64,000 bases of DNA. Origin: an uncultured Bacteroidia bacterium (GTDB taxonomy: Bacteria; Bacteroidota; Bacteroidia; Bacteroidales; F082). Positions 24,717-33,812 of the stretch are shown here, in pieces; positions within the stretch are counted from its first letter, which is position 1, and each line of letters begins with the position of its first letter. Where the stretch lies: contig CADCJI010000002.1 of NCBI GenBank assembly GCA_902801625.1, positions 62,001-126,000 of the forward strand, written 5' to 3'. The notes below the pieces were generated by a model. That model ran no database searches. It was not told the origin of the DNA and was given only the letters and a program-made list of their open reading frames with translations. A program made the translations under genes and the position numbers.

Positions 24717-25628
24717 ATGGAAAACATACTTGAAAAAGTCAACAAAGCCAAGCACGAGGAAATCCCCGACCTCGCCCACGACAAGTTCATCGAGGTCTAC
24801 TCGCAGAAGTTCGGAAAGGAAACTGCCGAGGCTTTCTTCGAGGAGCAACGCGGATTTTTCCTCAACGAACTGTTATCCGGGCCTTACAAAACTATGTTAC
24901 AAGAGGCCAAAGGCACATCCATCTACTTCGCGTTCCTGTTTCTTGCCATCAACAACCTTTCGCTCGAAAAAGGACTTTCCACGACTTGCTACCTCGAATG
25001 CCGCCGTGTCAAGATTGGCGAGAAGATGGATGAAAACAAGAAGAAGAACGTCAACATCTACGAGAGCAGCGCGGTCATTACCGTCACCGGCTACGGCGAG
25101 ATCCTGCTTCGCCAACGCGCCGGGCAAATCCGTTCCGTTGACAATCCGAAGGTGGTCTACGACTGCGACAGCTTCCGCTATGGCGAGGATAACGGCAGGT
25201 CTTATGTCAAGTACGAAAAGGCCATCCCACGCCCCGCTGGTGCCAAGGTCATTGCCTGCTATGTCCGTATTGTCAAGGCCGACGGCTCCACCGACTATTT
25301 CGTGCTCGACACCGACGAAATCCTGCGTCTCAAACAATACTCAGGACGCGCCAACAGAAGTTGGGACAACGACACCCACTCTTGGATCGAAAGACCCAAC
25401 GCGCTCTACGGCAAATCATCCGACGGCTCCGACATCGATACTGGATTCCTGAAATCGAAGACGGTGAAACACGCCTTCAAGGGATACCCGAAGCTATCCA
25501 TCGGCTCCGGTGGCGCATTGGAAGCCGACAAGGACACCGAGCCGCAAGAAGAAGCCCCTGCAACTACAGAAAAGCCGACCAACGGCGTATCTGTTGAAAC
25601 ATCAGACGACGACCCTTTTAACCAATAA
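24717..25628 (+). CDS. recT: RecT-family single-strand annealing protein
   Basis: 303 aa from the ATG at 24717 (MENILEKVNKAK); the longer frame starts in the previous gene. The central region (LAINNLSLEKGLSTTCYLEC, VITVTGYGEILLRQRAGQI) follows the RecT/Bet-like pattern in Bacteroidales phages. It anneals complementary strands and partners the exonuclease at 27009. The tail DDDPFNQ resembles an SSB tip. Family call is supported by operon order RecT, coiled-coil protein, exonuclease. Confidence 0.7.
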   Translation: MENILEKVNKAKHEEIPDLAHDKFIEVYSQKFGKETAEAFFEEQRGFFLNELLSGPYKTMLQEAKGTSIYFAFLFLAINNLSLEKGLSTTCYLECRRVKIGEKMDENKKKNVNIYESSAVITVTGYGEILLRQRAGQIRSVDNPKVVYDCDSFRYGEDNGRSYVKYEKAIPRPAGAKVIACYVRIVKADGSTDYFVLDTDEILRLKQYSGRANRSWDNDTHSWIERPNALYGKSSDGSDIDTGFLKSKTVKHAFKGYPKLSIGSGGALEADKDTEPQEEAPATTEKPTNGVSVETSDDDPFNQ

Positions 25629-25636
25629 TTTACAGC

Positions 25637-27007
25637 ATGGATAACCAAATTCAAATAATAACCAAACAGGCCGCCGAGGTCACGATGAGCGCAGCATCCA
25701 TCAAGACCGATATCACCCAGGCTATCGAAGAGAACAACCGGTCGTTGCAGAACTGCATCAACGCGGGAGAAGCCCTCCTTGCGCAGTCAGAAACGATGAC
25801 CGACGAACTCGACGCACAGATTGCAGACTTCATCAAGAGGGCCAAAACCACGCAAAAGTCGATGAACGAGCGCCGCAAGGGTGTCACCCAGGTGTTCGAC
25901 ATGATCAAGTCCGGCTTCACCAGAATGGAAGGGTTCCTCGACCCCAAGTCGGAGGACAGCGTAGTCTACAAGTTGCAGAAGAAACGCGACGAGTATGCGG
26001 CCTACAAACTCGAACAGCAACGCAAGGCCGAAGAGGAACGCCAGCGCCTGGCCCGCATCGAGGCGGCAAAGACCCAACTCCACAACGATGTAATCGCAAT
26101 CTGCAACCAAATCGTTAGCGAAAAGACGCAAGAGGCTATCAACGCCCTGTCCGAGAAGTACCGCCTTATGACGCTCGACAATGCCGAGAATGTCAAGAAA
26201 GAAATCACCGACTTCCCCACGGAAATCAAGATTGCCGAGTTCCTATCCCAACGCAAGCCATCGGTGCCGCAGGAAGTCGACCAGGAGGAAGCGCGTAAGA
26301 TCATGAACGCCGCCTACCTGGAGGTCAACACCCAACTCACGAAGTCCTATGCCGAATCCGTTGCATCCGACAAGCAGAGCCTGCTGGACATCTTCGATTC
26401 CAAGATTGCCGAACTCCAAGAGCAAAAGCGGCTTGAAGAAGAGCGCAAGCGCAAGGAAGAGGAAGCCCGCAAAGCCGAGGAAGAACGCAAAAAGAAAGAA
26501 GCAGAACTTCAAGCGGCCAAGGACGAAGAAGAACGCAAGCGCAAGGAGGAAGAACTGAAAGCGGCTGAGGAAGAACGCAAGCGCAAGGAGGAAGAAACCC
26601 GCAAAGCCGAGGAGGAACGCAAGCGCAAGGAGGCCGAACTGAAAGCGGCTGAGGAAGCAGCAGAGCGTGAACGCCAAGCCAAACTCGAAGAAGAACGCAA
26701 GAAGCGCGAAGAAGAGGAACGCCTCCGCAGGGCAAGCGCACAGTCGCAAACCCTGTTCGACATCGCACCCGCCGTATCGGAGCCTGTCAAGGCCAAGGTG
26801 TCTCATCATATCGAGGTCGACAAGCCCGAAGGCTACCTGTCTATCATCCAGATGTGGTGGACCTACGAAGGCGTGAAACTCTCCGTCGATGAACTCGGCA
26901 AGAAGCTGGGATTCATGGTCAAGGCGTGCGAGAAGCTGAAGAACAAGGATGATGTCTCCATCGTCGACGAGAATGTCCGCTATGTTGAAGATGTAGTCGC
27001 CAAGTGA
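25637..27007 (+). CDS. Long coiled-coil recombination-associated protein, 456 aa
   Basis: Residues about 1-250 are helical; 260-375 are an almost uninterrupted charged helix of repeated RKRKEEE, RKAEEE and KEAELKAAEE units encoded by near-identical DNA repeats (about 26434-26720). The last 75 residues are a compact domain (PEGYLSIIQMWWTYEGVKLS). Lies between recT and the exonuclease, so it probably bridges or regulates them. Overlap-free, 8 nt spacing. Confidence 0.65.
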   Translation: MDNQIQIITKQAAEVTMSAASIKTDITQAIEENNRSLQNCINAGEALLAQSETMTDELDAQIADFIKRAKTTQKSMNERRKGVTQVFDMIKSGFTRMEGFLDPKSEDSVVYKLQKKRDEYAAYKLEQQRKAEEERQRLARIEAAKTQLHNDVIAICNQIVSEKTQEAINALSEKYRLMTLDNAENVKKEITDFPTEIKIAEFLSQRKPSVPQEVDQEEARKIMNAAYLEVNTQLTKSYAESVASDKQSLLDIFDSKIAELQEQKRLEEERKRKEEEARKAEEERKKKEAELQAAKDEEERKRKEEELKAAEEERKRKEEETRKAEEERKRKEAELKAAEEAAERERQAKLEEERKKREEEERLRRASAQSQTLFDIAPAVSEPVKAKVSHHIEVDKPEGYLSIIQMWWTYEGVKLSVDELGKKLGFMVKACEKLKNKDDVSIVDENVRYVEDVVAK

Positions 27008-27008
27008 C

Positions 27009-27683
27009 ATGCCTCCGTTCGATCCATATTACCAGAGAAGTGAGGTCAGCAACTCCGACCTCACTTCCCTGAAATACCAACTGCACCCGCAACTGGACTT
27101 CGTGAAGGAAAAAGACCGCACGAAAGCGTTTCGGATGGGTACACTTGTCGATTGCCTTGTCACGGAGCCTTCCAAAGCCAACCATTTCCGAAAGACCGTT
27201 GACGACGAGCAATACACCGACGAGGAATGGAAATGGGGCAAGGCTCAGTTGGAGAAGCTGCGCAAGGCGGCAAAGAAAGACCCGTTCCTCGACCATGTGC
27301 TCAAAAACGCCGAAGGACAGAAGTGGTTCGTCAACCCTTGCCAACACTTCGACGTCGGATGCTATTCCTTCGACCTGGCGACAAGGTGTAAGTTCGACTG
27401 GTGGTTGGGCTTTTTCGGCGGCGACCTCAAAACGACAACCGCGACTTCACAAGGGCAATTTGAGAACTGCATCGACTTTTTCGAGTGGGACCGTTCAAGG
27501 GCCTGGTATATGGATCTGACCCATGCCATCAATCCTCTCTATGGAAACCAAGATTTCATTTACGCCGTGTCAAAGACCGCCAACAAGGTTTTCTTCAAGA
27601 AGATAATCCGAGGCGACGAAATCTACGAGCGTGGACGCGAAAAGTATCTGGAATTAGCATTCAAGTATTGGTTATTCGTATGA
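27009..27683 (+). CDS. PD-(D/E)XK exonuclease (RecE/YqaJ-like)
   Basis: The 224-aa protein begins one base after the previous stop. FRMGTLVDCLVTEP is the usual helix with an acidic residue, followed by CKFDWWLGFFGGDLKTT, giving the D-x(n)-D-x-K catalytic pattern (Asp near residue 123, DLK near 132-134). A Tyr/Asp helix follows. It would degrade one strand of double-stranded ends to feed the RecT-like annealase. Length is close to phage exonucleases of this group. Confidence 0.8.
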   Translation: MPPFDPYYQRSEVSNSDLTSLKYQLHPQLDFVKEKDRTKAFRMGTLVDCLVTEPSKANHFRKTVDDEQYTDEEWKWGKAQLEKLRKAAKKDPFLDHVLKNAEGQKWFVNPCQHFDVGCYSFDLATRCKFDWWLGFFGGDLKTTTATSQGQFENCIDFFEWDRSRAWYMDLTHAINPLYGNQDFIYAVSKTANKVFFKKIIRGDEIYERGREKYLELAFKYWLFV

Positions 27684-27973
27684 GCGCGACACAGCTATCC
27701 TTCGACTTTTTGGAGCTTTCTCCAATTGAGAATTGCGCCTGCTGCCATTGGGTGCGCGGTTGCCCAGATTGCTGCAAAGTCTGCAAGGACCAATGCTCTT
27801 GCCCTCATACTTGCGAACAGGGGATGCACAACACACAGACATGGCTGAACAATATCCTTGCTGTCACTGGAGGCATCAATGAATTTTTCCTGAATCCACA
27901 ACCAGAAAACATCAAACGCTATTACGCAAAATGCCTAACTACAAGCCATACCCCTATCAAGAGGAGGGGATAA
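27680..27973 (+). CDS. Cys-rich zinc-binding small protein, 97 aa
   Basis: Start in an ATGA overlap with the exonuclease. Nine or more Cys in residues 17-45 (CACCHWVRGCPDCCKVC, CSCPHTC) indicate a zinc cluster. The 3' end overlaps the SNF2 gene by 43 nt in another frame. A DNA-contacting adaptor is plausible; unknown function. Confidence 0.65.
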   Translation: MSATQLSFDFLELSPIENCACCHWVRGCPDCCKVCKDQCSCPHTCEQGMHNTQTWLNNILAVTGGINEFFLNPQPENIKRYYAKCLTTSHTPIKRRG

Positions 27974-29316
27974 AAATGACCCTTTCCATGAAGCGTTGCA
28001 TCAACGGTGATGAGATGGGCTTGGGAAAGACCGGCCAGGCCATCGTCAGCGTGGCCCGTGCAAATGCCACACCCTGCCTCGTCATCTGTCCCGCCTCGCT
28101 CAAAATCAACTGGCAGCGCGAAGTCGAGAACTTCACCGACCTCCGTCCTTTGATACTGACCGACTCCATCAAGTCGACCTTCCCCTACTTCATCGGCAAG
28201 ATGAACCTCTTTGATGTGGTCATCGTCAACTACGAATCGCTAAGGAAGTATTTCGTGGTCAAAGCCGAGAAGGGTGCCAAACTCAAAGACATCGTTTTTC
28301 AGGACGTGATTAAGATGTTCAAGTCGGTCATCATCGACGAGAGCCACCGCTGCAAGAATCCAGCCACAGCAACCGCCCGTTTCTGCATGGGAATATGTCA
28401 TGGCAAGGAATATGTCAACATGCTCACCGGCACACCTGTCGTCAACGACACGATGGACCTCGCCACGCAGCTCTGCATCCTTGGCCGCATCAACGACTTC
28501 GGGGGCTATAGCAACTTCATCAACACATACGGCGACGGAAAGAACCTTGACGCGCTCAACACCATCCTCCACGAATCATGCTACTTCCGTCGCGGCAAGA
28601 AGGAAGTGCTCAAAGACCTGCCCGACCTCACTCGGTCTAAAGTCATCACCGAGTTATCGAACCAAGAAGAGTACGACCTCCTTGAATCCGACCTCAAAGC
28701 CTGGCTTACGGAATACAAAGGTCTTGACGATGCCGAGGCAAAAAAGAAGCTGCGCATGAAAGCCTTGGTCACTTTCATGAACCTGCGCAAGCTATCCGGG
28801 CAAGGTAAGGTGGAAGCAGCGGTCTCTTTCATACAGGACACCTCTGAGCCTATTGTCGTCTTTGCAGAACATCACGACATTGTGGACGCCTTGCTTGAAC
28901 AGATACCAGATGCCGTCTGCGTAACTGGCCGTCAGAACGCCGCACAGAAACAGGCTGCAATCGACGCTTTCCAAGCCGGACAGCGCCGGGTCATCATCTG
29001 CTCCATCAAAGCCGCCGGTGTCGGACTAACACTTACGGCATCTTCAAATGTATTGTTCGTGAACCTCCCGTGGACAATGGCGGATCTGTCGCAATGCGAA
29101 TCCCGTTGCCATCGCAATGGGCAGAAGAACGCGGTCAACTCTTGGATCCTCATCGGCAACCGTGGCGACCGCGACACCATAGACACATACCTTTACCACC
29201 TCATCATGAAGAAAGGCTCGATGGCCAATAGCATCACCGGTGCCGTCGATGACGCAATCAAGGATGAGCGGTATTTCGACGAATTGGCCGACTTGTTCAT
29301 CAACGGAATGAAATGA
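27931..29316 (+). CDS. SNF2-family DNA helicase/translocase
   Basis: The 461-aa protein has SF2 motifs in order: Q-like YPYQEEGIK, I DEMGLGKT (residues about 28-35), Ia VICPASLKINW, II DESH (about 134-137), III LTGTPVVND, V and VI region (AAGVGLTLTASSNV, QCESRCHRNGQ). It is short for SNF2 enzymes and resembles the SMARCAL1-type phage helicases used in replication or fork remodelling. It overlaps the Cys-rich gene and precedes NinB. Confidence 0.9.
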   Translation: MPNYKPYPYQEEGIKMTLSMKRCINGDEMGLGKTGQAIVSVARANATPCLVICPASLKINWQREVENFTDLRPLILTDSIKSTFPYFIGKMNLFDVVIVNYESLRKYFVVKAEKGAKLKDIVFQDVIKMFKSVIIDESHRCKNPATATARFCMGICHGKEYVNMLTGTPVVNDTMDLATQLCILGRINDFGGYSNFINTYGDGKNLDALNTILHESCYFRRGKKEVLKDLPDLTRSKVITELSNQEEYDLLESDLKAWLTEYKGLDDAEAKKKLRMKALVTFMNLRKLSGQGKVEAAVSFIQDTSEPIVVFAEHHDIVDALLEQIPDAVCVTGRQNAAQKQAAIDAFQAGQRRVIICSIKAAGVGLTLTASSNVLFVNLPWTMADLSQCESRCHRNGQKNAVNSWILIGNRGDRDTIDTYLYHLIMKKGSMANSITGAVDDAIKDERYFDELADLFINGMK

Positions 29317-29320
29317 CGAC

Positions 29321-29770
29321 ATGAAGCAGATTGAATTTGACAAAAAGGACAACGAAATAGCCAATATGAGCGCTCTTCACGCCTGGCTCGACAAATCCGT
29401 CAAGTGGATCAAGAACGGGCGTCATGAGCTTGTTTTGCGCGAGAAACGCAAAAAGCGCAGCATTGCCCAAAACAGATTGATGTGGCTCTGGTTCACCTGC
29501 ATCGAGGTCGAAACTGGACAACCAAAGCAAGACATCCATGATTTCTACTGCATGAAATTCTTGCGCAACGAAATCGCCAACCCTGCAACAGGCGAGGTGA
29601 TAGCGGTGCCTGGACACACATCCACGCTGACGACCACAGCCTTCACAAGATTCCTGAACCAGGTGCAATCTGACGCAGCAACCGAACTGGGCATCACCCT
29701 ACCCGTCCCGGAGGAAGAGGCTTGGGGCGAGTTTGAGGAAACATACAAACCTTATTTGCAAAACAATTAA
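29321..29770 (+). CDS. NinB-like recombination protein
   Basis: The 149-aa protein has the NinB-type signature RSIAQNRLMWLWFTCI (residues about 47-62) after a basic region. Phage NinB/Orf binds single-stranded DNA and SSB and loads annealing proteins. It sits directly between the SNF2 helicase and the replication initiator, in keeping with that role. Confidence 0.7.
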   Translation: MKQIEFDKKDNEIANMSALHAWLDKSVKWIKNGRHELVLREKRKKRSIAQNRLMWLWFTCIEVETGQPKQDIHDFYCMKFLRNEIANPATGEVIAVPGHTSTLTTTAFTRFLNQVQSDAATELGITLPVPEEEAWGEFEETYKPYLQNN

Positions 29771-29772
29771 AC

Positions 29773-30900
29773 ATGGAACACTCTTTTGACATCGAAGTAG
29801 CGAAGGAATACGGCATCCTTGAGGCTGTTATCATCAGGAATTTCCAATATTGGATTGCAAAGAATATTGCCAACAGGAAAAACTTCATGGACGGCAGATA
29901 TTGGACCTATAATAGCCTGAATGCCCTGAACGAATTATTCCCCTATGCGTCGCAGAGACAAATACGTTATGCTCTTGACAATCTTGTGGAAAAAGGGGTT
30001 CTTATCAAAGGTTGCCATAACGAAGACAAGAGAGATCGTACAATTTGGTTTGCATTTGCCGATAATGGCAAATGGATTTGCCAAAATTGTCAAATCACAT
30101 TTGACAAAAATGACAATTGCATTTGCCAAAATTGTCAAATGATAGCTAATAATATTATAACAAATAATAAACATACAGATAATAAACATACAAATAGTAA
30201 ACCTTTAGAAGGCGAACCGCAAGAAAAAACCATTTTTGATTCTGAAAAAGAGGCGAAAGAAAAAGAAAAAGGTTGCGCCGAAAAAGAAAAAGAATGGGAC
30301 GTAGTGCTTCAGCCTTGGCTCGAATACAAGAAAGAGCGCAAGCAGACATACAAGAGCCAACGCGCACTCAAGGCACTTAAAACAAAACTCATAAACCTTT
30401 CTGGCGACAATCTTGAAGTGGCGCGTCTTATTATCGAACAATCTATGGCCAACAACTACGCGGGATTGTTTGAACTCAAAGAGACAAACAATCCAGTACG
30501 TTCCAACCATCCTCATAACGCAAACGACAACGCATTCAACGACTTTTACTTTGCGAAATACGGCACAAATTTCGTCTGGCAATCCGACACATCTTCAGAG
30601 ATACAAAGACTGGCTGATGCCATATCAAGCAAAATATCAGAGTCCGGCAATATTGTGATTCCAAGCGAAATGCCTAACCATATCAAGGCATTCCTTGCCA
30701 AGACATGGGAACTTGGCGACCAATGGCTCAACGAACACTTCACCCCAAAGAACATAAACCATCAATTCAACACCATCTATGTCTACATCAAATCAGGAAA
30801 GAAACCAACAAACGGAGGCAAACAGAACAACCCATACGGAGTTAGTGAAGAATATCTCCGCAAACTCCAGCGGGACCTCTATGGCGGTGTTCAGCCGTGA
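29773..30900 (+). CDS. Phage replication initiator with winged-helix N-terminus
   Basis: The 375-aa protein opens with a winged-helix pattern (FDIEVAKEYGILEAVIIRNF, then YASQRQIRYALDNLVEKGVL, residues 4-80). A low-complexity linker (about 94-175) is encoded by palindromic iterons and AT-rich DNA, and a C-terminal domain follows (about 270-375). This matches the logic of phage O/DnaD-type initiators that carry the origin inside their gene. The following genes may include the helicase loader. Confidence 0.75.
   Translation: MEHSFDIEVAKEYGILEAVIIRNFQYWIAKNIANRKNFMDGRYWTYNSLNALNELFPYASQRQIRYALDNLVEKGVLIKGCHNEDKRDRTIWFAFADNGKWICQNCQITFDKNDNCICQNCQMIANNIITNNKHTDNKHTNSKPLEGEPQEKTIFDSEKEAKEKEKGCAEKEKEWDVVLQPWLEYKKERKQTYKSQRALKALKTKLINLSGDNLEVARLIIEQSMANNYAGLFELKETNNPVRSNHPHNANDNAFNDFYFAKYGTNFVWQSDTSSEIQRLADAISSKISESGNIVIPSEMPNHIKAFLAKTWELGDQWLNEHFTPKNINHQFNTIYVYIKSGKKPTNGGKQNNPYGVSEEYLRKLQRDLYGGVQP
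30054..30140 (+). repeat. Four palindromic iterons inside the initiator gene (candidate origin)
   Basis: Four 20-nt units start at 30054, 30076, 30099 and 30121 (spacing 22, 23, 22 nt, about two helical turns). Unit 1 is ATTTGCC-N6-GGCAAAT; units 2 and 4 are identical, ATTTGCCAAAATTGTCAAAT; unit 3 is a diverged copy. Each is an imperfect or perfect inverted repeat. In the protein they encode a repeated ICQNCQ. Confidence 0.85.
30141..30203 (+). other. AT-rich segment next to iterons (candidate unwinding element)
   Basis: The 63 nt after the iterons are about 80% A/T and contain the direct repeat AATAAACATACA at 30166-30177 and 30181-30192. Iterons followed by repeated AT-rich DNA is the usual layout of phage and plasmid origins. 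Confidence 0.65.
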
Positions 30901-31465
30901 ACAGCCGCTATTGCCCATGATGCTTTCTCTCGAATACATCGCCGAAGCTACAAAAGCAGTCACAAGCCCCCGCAAGTCTGTCGAACTTTCAAAGAGCGGA
31001 CAATTGTATGTTCCCACAGTCCGCAAGGCCGTGAAAGACCTCGGAGAGTTGAGCATGGAAACACTTATCAAGGTAAACCTCGTGAGGATGAACGCCGCAC
31101 TCAACCTGTCAAGACCAATGACCAACGAAATGATGGAAATAACAGCCCCTCTCGTTGTCCAACATATTCTCGACGACGACTGCGACATTACCCTGGCAGA
31201 CCTGCGCCTGATTTTCGACAGGGCCATGAGAGGCTACTACGGTCAATTCTACAACGGCATCGGTAGCGCCGACGTCATCAGATGGATTGACATCTACATC
31301 GGCGAGAAATGCGAGGAGTATGAGCGTTGGCACCAAAACACATACAAAGAGCCAGACCGCTTCGACCGGTCCTGCGCCAACAAAGACGCAGAGAGAAACG
31401 CCTTCCACGAAGCTATGGTGCAATACGAACAAGCAAAGAACAACAAACAAAACCAACAGCCATGA
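30881..31465 (+). CDS. Replication-associated protein, DUF6633-like, 194 aa
   Basis: Start at 30881 overlaps the initiator end. The pattern ITLADLRLIFDRAMRGYYGQ FYNGI resembles a Bacteroidales phage family that follows the initiator and may be a helicase loader-type factor. The C-terminus is charged. Overlaps the next gene by four bases. The family name is from memory. Confidence 0.5.
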   Translation: MAVFSREQPLLPMMLSLEYIAEATKAVTSPRKSVELSKSGQLYVPTVRKAVKDLGELSMETLIKVNLVRMNAALNLSRPMTNEMMEITAPLVVQHILDDDCDITLADLRLIFDRAMRGYYGQFYNGIGSADVIRWIDIYIGEKCEEYERWHQNTYKEPDRFDRSCANKDAERNAFHEAMVQYEQAKNNKQNQQP

Positions 31466-32070
31466 GCGAAACACAAAAAATCCAGCCCTATCACAAAAAA
31501 AAGAACTTGTTTAAGTTCTTCAAGTCCGACGACTTCAACGAGGCAAGAATGAAGATGTGCGCCATCTATGTTCTCCTTTCCTACGCCAACGAGCTGCACG
31601 AGGATGTCGACCACCTGCTGCAAGGCTATGAGGGTATGATGATCGGGATGCTGAAGCATAAGTCTAAGCTCGCTTCCAAAGCCCTTGAAGAATACGACAA
31701 GGAATATGCCTTGCACATCGAGGGCGGCATGGGAACCGTGTCCGACACCACCATCCTTGCCACCACACAAATCGAAACCGCCATCAAGCAAAACCAGTTC
31801 TTCCTGCAAGAAGGATACAAAGCCGTGGTGAAGGAGATTGAGAGGCAGATGAAGGAGAACATCAACGACCCGGAGGAACTGAAACGCGAGGCATTCGCCG
31901 GTTTCGAGATATTCGACCCTGAGATCAGAAAAACGACGCTTGAACACACATTGAAGCGCACAAAGACGGTGTACAAGGACCAGCCTCACCTCGATGTGTT
32001 CCTTAAAGGGGTTGAGAAAGGCTTTAACGTGGCCTGCGATTTCGTAAACGAAACTTACCTGAAATCATAA
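31462..32070 (+). CDS. Hypothetical helical protein, 202 aa
   Basis: Start in an ATGA overlap (MSETQKIQPYHKKKN). Helical throughout with many Lys/Glu; no catalytic motif. Part of the replication transcript. Confidence 0.55.
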   Translation: MSETQKIQPYHKKKNLFKFFKSDDFNEARMKMCAIYVLLSYANELHEDVDHLLQGYEGMMIGMLKHKSKLASKALEEYDKEYALHIEGGMGTVSDTTILATTQIETAIKQNQFFLQEGYKAVVKEIERQMKENINDPEELKREAFAGFEIFDPEIRKTTLEHTLKRTKTVYKDQPHLDVFLKGVEKGFNVACDFVNETYLKS

Positions 32071-32081
32071 AACACAATACC

Positions 32082-32258
32082 ATGACACCAAGAGAACACA
32101 TCATCCACACCAATTTTCCGACCAAGAAGCAGTTCGACGCATTCTTGAAGAAAATCGGAATCCAACCGCCCAAAAACGGTGGCTATCAGGCCCGCGTCGA
32201 AGCGGTTGCCAAATACTCAAACAAAGAGCTTCAGATGCTTATCATCAACAACAAATGA
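32082..32258 (+). CDS. Small basic protein, 58 aa
   Basis: The frame opens MTPREHIIHTNFPTKKQFDA and ends ELQMLIINNK. It fills the gap between two genes with 11-nt and 7-nt spacers, has an A-rich ribosome-binding region and the same codon use as its neighbours. Function unknown. Confidence 0.55.
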   Translation: MTPREHIIHTNFPTKKQFDAFLKKIGIQPPKNGGYQARVEAVAKYSNKELQMLIINNK

Positions 32259-32265
32259 AACGATC

Positions 32266-32667
32266 ATGACACAAATCGAAATACAGCAGCTAAGGCAAGC
32301 CTACGACAAAGCCTGCAATGACTATCTCGAAGCCTTCTGCAAGCAGTATGAACTCGACTACGACAACCAAGGGAACAAGATGTGGGTCAGTTGCGAGCCC
32401 GGCGGCATCGTCGACTTCGAGGACATGTGCTTCGGAATGCAGGAAATCGTCCTTTGTGTCGACAAGCAAGTGACATGGGACGAAGTGCTTGAATGGACAG
32501 ACTACAACAGCGACGCATCCTATATCGGCCTCAACTACATCAACCTACAATCATGGTTCATGGGCTATCGAGGCACGCCTAAGGAAAGACGCGAGGAACT
32601 GAAAGCCATGCGCCGCAACCTTGATGAATGTATCGAGAACGAAAACAAGAAGAACACAACACATTAA
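32266..32667 (+). CDS. Acidic hypothetical protein, 133 aa
   Basis: Start at 32266 (MTQIEIQQLRQAYDKA) rather than the ATG inside the previous gene. N-terminal helix followed by a Trp/Tyr/Asp-rich region, and a charged tail. Unknown. Confidence 0.55.
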   Translation: MTQIEIQQLRQAYDKACNDYLEAFCKQYELDYDNQGNKMWVSCEPGGIVDFEDMCFGMQEIVLCVDKQVTWDEVLEWTDYNSDASYIGLNYINLQSWFMGYRGTPKERREELKAMRRNLDECIENENKKNTTH

Positions 32668-32679
32668 AACCACAACACC

Positions 32680-33465
32680 ATGCTTACAAAGAAAAACGAA
32701 CACATCGTAACGGTGACAAGCGCCGAAGAACTTGAACAAATTGACCGCGAACGTTTTTGCTATGCGGCTTCCAAAATCGTCCGCACCTATCCAGAAGACT
32801 TCATCAACGAAGACACTGGTGAGACAGTTACAGTCGACAGAAACGAGTTATTGTACTCAAAAGGCGACCACATTTGCCCAGACGATTTCTCCGCACTGCT
32901 GTTCCACTTCCAAACCGAAGATTTGAAGGAAGTGTCATTAAGCGACCAATATCGTCCCGGATATGTTTACGGGTCGTCATGGAACCTTTGGCAGGTCAAT
33001 GCCGCCGGACGAATCAAATTGAACATGCTGCTTCGGGCGCCCAATGCAAACATGGCATACGAGATTGCACAAGACTACATTGAACTGAATTACAGCGGAG
33101 GATTCAAAATCATCGGAATCAAACAGTTCAATGCCAACATAGTCATCGAAAAAGACACGGAAGATGACAAGCACGACGATAAAAAGGTTGAGAACAACTG
33201 GTATTCCATATCATCTGTGGTGAAAGAAGAAGATGATAATACCGAATTAGAAGACAGAACTTACGACTTCATCGTCTATGCTGACACCGTTGAAACCGCA
33301 AAGGAAATCATCGAGGACTGGATTGCGAAACGGAGAGTTCAAATCAACCAAACAGAGCCTTATGTGGTCAACACCCTCAGTGCAAAGACCATCAACTTCA
33401 ACACCATAGTTCCAGAGGAGTTCTGTTTGGCCTACAAACAAGATCAAGAAGGAGAACGGTCATGA
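32680..33465 (+). CDS. Hypothetical protein, 261 aa
   Basis: Begins MLTKKNEHIVTVTSAEELEQ. Two similar alpha/beta halves end in AYEIAQDYIELNY and AKEIIEDWIAKRR, suggesting an internal duplication. Overlaps the next gene by four bases. Not recognised. Confidence 0.55.
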   Translation: MLTKKNEHIVTVTSAEELEQIDRERFCYAASKIVRTYPEDFINEDTGETVTVDRNELLYSKGDHICPDDFSALLFHFQTEDLKEVSLSDQYRPGYVYGSSWNLWQVNAAGRIKLNMLLRAPNANMAYEIAQDYIELNYSGGFKIIGIKQFNANIVIEKDTEDDKHDDKKVENNWYSISSVVKEEDDNTELEDRTYDFIVYADTVETAKEIIEDWIAKRRVQINQTEPYVVNTLSAKTINFNTIVPEEFCLAYKQDQEGERS

Positions 33466-33812
33466 GTAAATCGGGGAAGCCAATCCTCATGACAGAGGAA
33501 AACTGGAAAAACTCACAGCTTTCTCCTGCCGGTCGTTATGGAGGAATCACCTGGGGCGATACGCAATATGTCGTCGTCGATGAGACAGGAATGACATTGT
33601 TCGAACTCTCTGCACTGCAAGCAAAGGACGGCAGGGAATGGCTCATTCCACCAGGGAAACCGGCAGACCTCGTGGTTGAGGAGTTTGTTCCATTCTACAA
33701 GAAACTCGGTCGCGAGAAGTTCATGGAAATCCTTCGTCAAAACCGCACCACGCCATACGACGAGCTGAAGAAAATCTGCAAGGAAGCAACCAAAGGCAAA
33801 AAGAAAAAATGA
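33462..33812 (+). CDS. Hypothetical protein, 116 aa
   Basis: Begins MSKSGKPILMTEENWKNSQL and ends in a basic KKICKEATKGKKKK tail. The mid-region (REWLIPPGKPADLVVEEFVP) suggests a small globular domain. ATGA overlaps on both sides. Confidence 0.55.
   Translation: MSKSGKPILMTEENWKNSQLSPAGRYGGITWGDTQYVVVDETGMTLFELSALQAKDGREWLIPPGKPADLVVEEFVPFYKKLGREKFMEILRQNRTTPYDELKKICKEATKGKKKK

Noticed and set aside
26243-27010. A 255-codon minus-strand frame rich in Phe/Leu
   Set aside because: Antisense of the Glu/Lys-rich coiled-coil repeats; low complexity only.
27485-27679. N-terminal extension of the Cys-rich 27680 gene
   Set aside because: The extension is an out-of-frame translation of the exonuclease gene; the ATGA overlap at 27680 gives the natural start.
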